Source: Artemia franciscana
Taxonomy: Eukaryota > Arthropoda > Branchiopoda > Anostraca > Artemiidae
Length of the DNA: 64,000 bases
Direction: 5' to 3'
Assembly: GCF_032884065.1 (NCBI RefSeq)
Contig: NW_027062618.1
Span: 1,017,362-1,081,361, forward strand
This document shows positions 56,498 to 64,000 of the stretch, one piece after another. Under the pieces are notes generated by a model. The model saw only the letters and a program-made list of their open reading frames with translations, had not been told where the DNA came from and did no database searches. A program made the position numbers and the translations under genes. The stretch's first letter is position 1. Every line of letters begins with the position of its first letter.

Positions 56498-58241
56498 TCA
56501 AACAGTTCGTGGTAACGAACTGTAGGAAGGAGCGACCCGGCTCAATAGTAAACGAAACTCTAAAAAACAGAATTTTGATGCTAAAAGATACATCAAAAGA
56601 ATCGAATTTTCACGCTGATTCTAAATATATAAGTTTCAATTAATATAGTCTTTGTCATCAAAAGTTAAGAGCCTGAGAAAATTTGCCTTATTTTGGAAAA
56701 TAGGGGGAAACATCCCCTAAAAGTCATAGAATCTTAACGAAAATCACACCATCGCATTCGGCGTATCAGAGAACCCTATAGGAAAAATTCCAAGCTCCTA
56801 TCTAAAAAAATGTGGAATTTCGTATTTTTTGCCAGAAGACAAATCACGGGTGCGTGTTGATTTGTTTGTTTTTTGTTTTTTTTCCAGGGGTCATCGTATC
56901 GACCAAGTGGTTCTAGAGTGTCGCAAGAGGGCTCATTTTTACGGAAATGAAAAGTTCTAGTGCCCTTTTTAAGTGAACAAAAAAATTGGAGGGCACCTAG
57001 GCCCCCTCCCATGCTAATTTTTTTCCAAAAGTCAACGGATTAAAATTTCGAGATAGCCATTTTGTTCCACATAGTCGAAAATCATAATAACTATGTCTTT
57101 GGGAATGACTTACTCCCCCACAATCCCTGGGGGAGGGGCTGCAAGTTACAAACTTTGACCAGTGTTTACATATAGTAATGGTTATTGGGAAATGTACAGA
57201 CGTTTTCAGGGGGATTTTTTTGGTTCGGGGGGTGGGGTTGATGGGAGGGGGCTATGTGGGAGGATCTTTCCTTGGAGGAATATGTCATGGGGGAAGAAAA
57301 ATTCAATGAAAAGGGCGCAGGATTTTCTAGCATTACTATAAAAAAAATGAAAAAATAAACATGAAAACGTTTTTTCAATTGAAAATAAGGAATAGCATTG
57401 AAATTTAAAACGAACAGAGATTATTACGCATATGAGGGGTTCTAAAAATACTTTAGCATAAAGAGCGAGGTATTTAGGAGGAGATAAATATATCGCTCTT
57501 TATGCTAAAGTGTTTTTAGTAATTTCAATTACTTATTCTACGACCTTTCTGATTCAGCGGCCATTCTTAAAGAATTGGGACACAACTTAAGATTTAGTAT
57601 AAAGAGCGAGGTATTAACGAGGGGACAAACCCTCTCATATACATAATAAAAATATAAGAATATTAAAGTTTGTTAGGTAAGTTAATTCTTAAGTTACGTA
57701 TATTTTTTACTAATAAAAACGTTTGTTAAAAATTAAAAGTTCTAGTAGCCCTTTTAAGTATCCGAAAAACTGGAGGGCAGGTAGGCCTCCTTCCCCACCC
57801 CCTATTTCTCAAAATCGTCTGATCAAAACTAAGAGAAAGCCATTTAGCCCCCCCCCCCAAAAAAAAAAATCTACAAACTTTATTTCAATAATTTATGTGC
57901 GGAGGGACAAAATCAAACATGCATTAATTCAAAAACGTTCAGAAATTAAATAAAAAAACTAGTTTTTTTAACTGAAAGTAAGGAGCGACATTAAAATTTA
58001 AAACGAACAAAAATTACTCCGTATATGAAATGGGTAATCCCCTCCGCAATCCCTCGCTCTTTACGCTAAAGTTTGACTCTTTGCCACAATTCTACTTTTT
58101 AAAACAATTGAAAGCTTTAGCGTAAAGAGCGAGGGATTGCGGAGGGGACAACCCATTTCATATACGGAGTAATTTCTGTTCGTTTTCAGTTTTAATGTTG
58201 CTCCTTACTTTCAGTTAAAAAAACTAGTTTTTTTATTTAAT
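56498..58241 (+). mobile_element. HCR element, copy C
   Basis: Start 'tcaaa' then head hairpin 56503-56522. The order is as in copy A: unique 5' part, S-type unit at ~56930-57160, G-rich block, 'gctctttatgctaaag' blocks at ~57440-57640, and terminal palindrome 57944-58241 with 'actagtttttttaactgaaa' at the left arm and its complement at the right. Minus frames 56776-57012 and 57166-57378 are shared with copies B and D and are not genes. Confidence 0.8.
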
Positions 58242-60320
58242 AAGTGTCAGCTATCACCCGTATGCCTATATCATACATGCCCTAATAATTGTATCGAAAT
58301 TTAAAAAAGGAGGGTATTTTTCCTTTCCAGTTTTCAAGTATATTTCAATGGTATTATTTAATCTATTATAAAATATAATTGAAGGTTTCTTCACAATTTT
58401 CTTAAATATAAGAACAGAAGTGAGTGAGAAGTGAGTGAGAAGTCAGAGAAGTCAGTGAGAAAAACAAAACAAAAACAGAACAAACAAAAACGCTTCAATA
58501 CATAAATGTTATTCTAAATAGAAAATATCTTTGGGACGTCTTTCAACCTTCAAATAATGTGCTAATTTTAATAGGTACTTGATTTTTTTCTTAAAAGCTA
58601 AAAAAAAATTTGTAATTCAATTTAATTCATCAATATTTTGGCCAAGTATTTGGTTTATTTTCTTTAATTTGTTTTTCTCAAATCCCTCTTAAGAAATATA
58701 TGAGATATTCTATCTCTTCCTGTGTAATTTTTTCCTAAAAAGCAAAATTAAGCAAAATTTCAAGTTTGCTTAGATGAACACATTTCAAAATCTTCCTTTT
58801 AGAATCATTTAATAAAATTAAAGAAAATCCTGGTTTCTGATATTTATGAGTAGGTCTTTTAGAGCAAAATTTCGAATATAAAGGTTATCCATGTTTGTGT
58901 ACTTTAATAAATTATGGAGGATTCTTTCCCCCCCCCCTGTGTAAAGGTAGGCAGCGTTTTTCAAAGACAAGACTTTAATTTTAAATCCCACATATATGAA
59001 ATTATGCATTTAAAAAAGTTTTTCTCAAAACTTTTCTTTAGGTACCCTTCAAAAAATATCGATGATTCCACCACTCCTGTGTAGGAGTACATAGGTGCTT
59101 TTAAAACTAAAACTTCAATTTTAATTATTACAAATTTTACAAGTAACACCATTTGAGTTTTTATTAGACATCATAATGATCTATCTTTGCTACTAAAGAG
59201 TATGTTATTTACTAAAAAGTATATTTTTGTAAGTGTAAATGAACAAGATGTAATTTTTTTCTTTTTAATAAAAATAGCCAGAAGCTCAATTTTATGAATA
59301 TCGGGTGCGGGGGGAAATTAGACATTCACTTTTACTCCCAAGAATGAGCTTTATTTTTAGAGAACATACTAAAAAGTTCAGAAGGCACGATTCGAGGGAA
59401 TAACATATTGCTATTGGAATAACAATTGAACATATTGTTGCGAAGATTTTATGCATTAGGGTGTGGTCTTTTTTTTCTTTTGAAAATCTTTAGGCATTCT
59501 TCGATAAATAACGAAATGTTCTTCCTAACCCAGTCTGAGGGTAGTTATACAATTTTAGATAAGGTTAAATTTCGGGGTCAACATATTTGAGTTAATGCAT
59601 TTTAACACATTTGCCTCAAATCGTCCAAATGTGTTCTTCCAATGAATTTGATGGATTACTCGTGCATTTTCTAGAACACATATAGCTGAGCTGTCTCAAC
59701 TCAATATGAAGAGGCACAATGCTTTGTTGCAGTGAAGTGGTCTTTACACTGAAAGCAAAATTACTGAAAAAAAGTTTTGTTTGTAACTGTGATAAAATAA
59801 CTATCAGTTGCTCCATATAAGTGCAATATAGCAAAAGTTTTTGCCATATCAACATGAAGATAGAGACTACCTTGGGAGTTTTCCAAGTCTACAAGGGATT
59901 AACAAGGATAAAAAGTCTCAATCACTTTCCAATCCTTTGTTTTTTAACTGATCTAGAACCGTTAGAATGCACTCGTGGTTATTGTATTTTTTCAGTACTA
60001 AATTTGATTGTAGAACGTTATCTCTTCTTATGCCTGATTATTTAATTTGCGCATTAGAAAACACTTGTAAAATAAGGAAAAAAGGAGAAAGTAAAAGACA
60101 CGAAATATTCTGAGTTTAAATGTTTATAAGATAATAATTTCTTCGTCTTCTTTAAATCCTCGTAAGATCTATTTCTGCTGCAGTCAGCGTATCTACAATG
60201 CCTCAGTGCACCCGTAATTTCTCAAATAGGAAGACTGTTTAATACAGAAAAAACACACGAGTGTACGAACTTTTGTTCAGACATCTCTCCGAAAATGCCA
60301 CCGATCTGAAAGCGTAAAAA
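58242..60320. other. AT-rich, no supported gene
   Basis: Short frames with no motifs (58818-59152 and 59616-60045). A 'gtgagtgagaa' short repeat sits at 58428-58465. An inverted pair of minor C/G runs (58928-58936, 59306-59312) was noted without meaning. Confidence 0.35.
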
Positions 60321-60324
60321 TATT

Positions 60325-60495
60325 TGCGTATCAAAATGAAAAAGCGTATCAAAAGCGTATCAAAATGAAAGCGTATCAAAATTTATAGTTTAATTTGATA
60401 TTTAGGATAATATCAGATTAATATCAGGATAATATCATATTAATATAGGATATTAGGATATTATAATATAGGATATTAATATAGGATAATATCAG
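60325..60495. repeat. Short tandem repeats (GCGTATCAAAA and GGATATTAATATA types)
   Basis: 'gcgtatcaaaa' occurs four times at ~60328-60380, followed by alternating 'aggataatatca' and 'ggatattaatata' units to ~60495. They are low-complexity and slippage-prone. Confidence 0.85.
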
Positions 60496-60930
60496 AGCCA
60501 CTGTTTCTATCCACTTTAATAAATTTCCTCATACCCAAATACGCCCATGCCCTTGATAAATCCCTAGGCCTACTAATAAGCAAGTCGTTGTTCAAACACC
60601 AAATAAAATTGTAACATTTAATTACAATTAACATTTTCTTCCGATTATTTTGGAAGGATTTTATTCTTTATTTCGGAAGGAAACTACCTCCTATAATTAA
60701 ATGTAATTGAGAAAAAAGCTTACATATAGTACAAATGAAATAGAATGCTACAATCAAATTACGCTACATACCATTATTTGACAAGACAGCTACAGTCTGA
60801 AGTCACTTGAATGTGTTCTAACATGATAAGTTGTGACTGGTTTCTCGAATAGCTCAGGGAAAAGCTCTTCAATGATCTGATCAAAAAGCATATATACTAG
60901 CTGTAATGAAAAACATATAAGCCAAGCAAA
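60496..60930. other. No recognised feature
   Basis: AT-rich spacer before HCR copy D. No coding signal was seen. Confidence 0.35.
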
Positions 60931-62617
60931 TCAAACAGTTCGTGGTAACGAACTGTAGTAAGGAGCGACCCGGCTCAACATTAACTAAAACTCTAAAAAA
61001 TGGAATTTTGATTCCAATAGCTACATCAAAAGAATCGCATTTTAATGCTGATATTAAATATATCAGTTTCATCAAGTTTAGTCTTACCCACCAAAAGTTA
61101 CGAGCCTGAGAAAATTTGCCTCATTTTAGGAAATAGGGGGAAACACTCCTTAAAAGTCATAAAATCTTAACGAAAATCACACCATCGGATTCAGCGTATC
61201 AGAGAACTCTACTGTAGAAGTTTCAAGCTTCTATCTACAAAAATGTGGAATTGTGTATTTTTTTGCCAGAAGGCAGATCACGGATGCGTGTTTATTTTTT
61301 TTTTTTTTCCAGGGGTGATCGCATCGACCCTGTGGTCCTAGAATCTTGCAAGAGGGCTCATTGTAACGGAAATGAAAAGTCCTAGTGCCCTTTTTGAGTG
61401 ACCAAAATTGGAGGGCACCTAGGCCCCCTCCCAAGCTAATTATTTCCCCAAAGTCACCGGATCAAAACTCTGAGACAGCCATTTTATTCAGCGTAGTCGA
61501 AAAACCTTATAAATATATCTTTGGGGACGACTTACTCCCCCACAGTCCCCGTCGGAGGGGCTACAAGTTACAAAATTTGACCAGTGCTTGCACATAGTAA
61601 TGGTTATTTGGAAGTGTACAGACGTTTCAGGGGGATTTTTTGGGTGGGGGGTGTTGAGAAGAGGGGGATATATTGAGGGAGGTTTCCTTGGAGGAATTTG
61701 TCATGGGGAAGAAAATTTCCATGAAGGGAGCGCAAGATTTTCTAGCATTATTAAAAAAACAATGAAAAAATAAATATGAAAAAGTTTTTTCAACTGAAAG
61801 TAAGGAGCAGCATAAAAAGTTAAAACGAAGAGAAATTATTACGCATATAATGGGCTCACCTCTTCCTAATACCTCGCTCTTTACGCTAAAGTATTTTAGT
61901 AATTTCAACTGTTTATTCTACGGCTTTTGTGATTTAGGGGTCATTCTTAAGAATTTGGGACCTAATTTAAGCTTTAGTTTAAGGATCAAGGTACTGACGA
62001 GGGGGTGAACCGCCTCATATACGTAATAAAAACATGAGGATACAGAAGTTCGTTACGTAAGCTAAGTTGTAAGTTACGCATATCTTTTACTAATAAAAAC
62101 ATTGGTAAAAAATTAAAAGTTCTAGTTGCCTTTTTAACTAACCAAAAAATCCAAGGGCAACTAGGCCTCCTCCCCCACTCCTTTTTTTCTCAAAATTGTT
62201 CGATCAAAACTATGAAAAAGCCATTTATCCAAAAAAATAAATATGCAAATTTTACTTTGATTATTCATCTGCGGAGAGCCAAAATCAAAACATGCATTGA
62301 TTCAAAAATGTTCAGAAATTAAATAAAAAAAAAGTTTTTTTAACGGAAAGTGAGGAGCGACATTAAAACTTAAAACGAACAGAAATTACTTCGTATATGA
62401 AAGGGGCTGCTTCCTCATCAACGACCCGCTCTTTACGCAAACGTTTTTTATTGTTTTAAAAAGTAGAGTTAAGAGAAAGAGTCAAACTTTAGCGTAAAGA
62501 GCGGGGCGTTGATGAGGAAGCAGCCCCTTTCACATACGAAGTAATTTCTGTTCGTTTTAGGTTTTAATGTCCCTCCTTACTTTCCGTTAAAAAAAAAACT
62601 TGTTTTTTTATTTAATA
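60931..62617 (+). mobile_element. HCR element, copy D
   Basis: 'tcaaa' then hairpin 60936-60955. It has an S-type unit at ~61330-61590, a G-rich block at ~61620-61700, 'gctctttacgctaaag' blocks at ~61870-62020, and a terminal palindrome 62318-62617. It ends 'tttttttatttaat' like copy C. No coding frames; 61588-61773 and 61627-61908 are repeat translations. Confidence 0.8.
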
Positions 62618-62985
62618 GGTATAAGAAGTCAAAATTTCAACAAGAAGCTTTTGACCTGAACGTTTGTAAAATTTTATTTGTTATTGTTGAATATATTCAG
62701 AGTAAGTCACTTAAATAGCGCAAACAGAGGAAAGAATAAGTGAATTTTAAATATGTTCCAAACTTCAATAACAAGGAAAATTAAATCAAAAGTCATTAAT
62801 GCAGGTCCAATTTGAAGGTATGAAGATCTTTTAGTACATGGAAGATGCTAACCCAACACTTTGGGGCATACCTACACGACAAATTACTAATTAAATGTAT
62901 ATACTTGCAAAATTGGACAATCATAGCGAAACTTGCAAAATTATATATACCTTAAAAATTCAACAAACAAAAAAGAGAGATAAAA
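62618..62985. other. No recognised feature
   Basis: AT-rich spacer. No coding or repeat signal was seen. Confidence 0.35.
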
Positions 62986-62989
62986 CTCA

Positions 62990-63690
62990 ACAACAAAAAA
63001 CCTCAAACGAGACTGCGGCCAGTAGAGAGATGAAAGACTAAAATAACACGGATATTTCGCCTGTATCTAAACTAGGCGTCCTCAGCACAAGATATAAAGA
63101 AAAAACACTAAACTAAAAACAAATAAAACCACCACCAATAATAATAAAAAACAATTGTCGCTACTGATCCACGTAGGGACAAAAGGCTATTAGAGTTACT
63201 TCAATGAGACCATCAAAGGAACTGAGGAAAAATTATAAAAATTGAAACTAAGTTAACTATTCTGTTGCGAAATAATCCTCTTGTTAGCTAATATTGAAGC
63301 AATACTTTTTGGTCCACAAGGTAATCTTGTCCCCCGGTGATTATGTAAAATTTTAATTCCCTTATTGACTATTGGTTCATTTTTTAAAAGACAATCATAA
63401 ATTGGGTCAATATTTAAATTCGCCGTGTCTCTCTATTAATTGAAAGATAAGCAAACATATGTTTTTTAATTTCTATAGCCTCCCTCGCGCACTGAGAAAA
63501 ACCCCTATGATTAGAAATAGCTGTGGCCTCATCAAATAGTCTGAAATGTGCAGGATGAAAGAATGTATGTTCAGCCGGAGCCAAAACATAAGTTTCAGGA
63601 GGCTTTCTTAATTGTAGGTTTTTTTTTCTATTGAGTTGCGATGCTCAATAAATCTTTCAATAAATTGTTGGTGAATTCCACCAATATAAA
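62990..63690 (-). mobile_element. Penelope-like element 3' part, copy 2
   Basis: ~85% like 55590-56300 by eye and in the same orientation. Minus translation shows KPPETYV, EHTFFHPAHF, FDEATAIS, REAIEIKKHMFAY, NLNIDPIYDCLLKNEPIV and RLP.GPKSIASILANKRIISQQN with a frameshift near 63435. 5' truncation occurs at almost the same point as in copy 1 (the YIG region), where unrelated sequence begins at ~63690. It includes the downstream hammerhead-like motif at 63030-63090. Confidence 0.8.
63030..63090 (-). ncRNA. Hammerhead-ribozyme-like motif beside Penelope copy 2 (tentative)
   Basis: Same position relative to the endonuclease as in copy 1. Minus strand CTGAGGA (63085-63079), GCC/GGC stem, GAAA (63058-63055), GTC (63038-63036). 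Core bases are kept between the copies while the loop differs, which is compatible with structural constraint but rests on only two copies. Confidence 0.4.
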
Positions 63691-63745
63691 ACTTTGCAGT
63701 CTCGTTTCAGATTTTTTTCGTTGAGTTTTAGCTCTCTTTTTGTTT

Positions 63746-63782
63746 GTTGTCAAAGCTGGCCACTTTGGCCAGCTTTGACAAC
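63746..63782. repeat. Perfect 16-bp-arm hairpin
   Basis: GTTGTCAAAGCTGGCC (63746-63761) and its complement (63767-63782) with a 5-base loop ACTTT. It is more GC-rich than its surroundings. No poly-T or coding context shows it to be a terminator. Confidence 0.9.
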
Positions 63783-63849
63783 AGAGAAGAACTAAGAACT
63801 TTCATTCTTAAAAATTTGGATCAGAAATTCAATTTTTGATAAAAAAAAA

Positions 63850-64000
63850 ATGATTCCATATGGTAGTTGGTTCACTGCAGCCATTGAACCGCAAGAATAT
63901 TATGAGATATTTAAAAAGCAAATGCAGAGGAATGGCCTAAATCAAATCCTAGAAGCCAAGACAAAAAATGTTAAAGGGCTAATCTTTGAAGGGCTAAAAG
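63850..64000 (+). pseudogene. Coding relic, partner of 38937-39140, cut by window edge
   Basis: Plus-strand translation SFTAAIEPQEYYEIFKKQMQ...NGLNQILEAKTKNVKG matches the YYEIFKK...QVLRAQKN relic near 39040-39137. It runs off the window end still open. Protein family not recognised. Confidence 0.45.

Overview
This is eukaryotic DNA from an invertebrate. It is AT-rich, has no operons or bacterial-style gene spacing, and most of it is mobile-element debris: LINEs, hAT, a Polinton/Maverick, Penelope-like elements, a tRNA-type SINE, MITEs and satellite-like arrays. The mix of families suggests an arthropod, most likely a crustacean such as a brine shrimp. That is a judgement from the kind of repeats seen, not a proof.

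Layout. 0-5.8 kb: a degenerate array of ~250-310 bp units, two ACT-trinucleotide modules, and a 510-bp tandem duplication that carries LINE 3' ends. 5.8-10.1 kb: the most gene-like block, an intronless ~4.3 kb reading frame with many stops and frame changes. It encodes an N-terminal Cys-rich module, a long conserved middle, a FEN1/PIN-like acidic nuclease core and a C-terminal CXC-like cysteine motif. 10.2-12 kb: LINE with endonuclease and RT (minus). 12-13.7 kb: ACT modules. 14.6-18.5 kb: a second LINE and a hAT transposase, present twice as a duplicated block. 19.2-21 kb: copy A of a composite repeat that begins with a 20-bp hairpin and ends in a ~300-bp palindrome (called HCR here). 21.3-23.3 kb: LINE 3' end (plus) and another LINE piece (minus).

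23.3-39 kb is AT-rich and poor in coding signal. The only host-gene exon recognised lies here: the first exon of an ARH3-type ADP-ribosylserine hydrolase at 31.9-32.1 kb (minus). Around it are MITEs, a tandem pair of SINEs, and a ~6 kb interval bounded by perfect 21-bp inverted repeats.

39-52.3 kb is a decayed Polinton/Maverick. DNA polymerase B is on the minus strand; a small zinc-ribbon protein, an rve integrase and two capsid-type proteins are on the plus strand. Between polymerase and integrase sits a 3-kb element with TIRs and a ~295-bp internal tandem array. HCR copy B splits the integrase.

52.3-64 kb holds a perfect 59-bp-arm hairpin, a LINE relic, two 3' pieces of Penelope-like elements (GIY-YIG endonuclease) followed by a hammerhead-like motif, and HCR copies C and D.

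No complete, intact protein-coding gene was found. Every transposon frame is broken or truncated, so the window reads as a graveyard of nested insertions. Family names come from recognising motifs in translated sequence by eye; no database search was possible.
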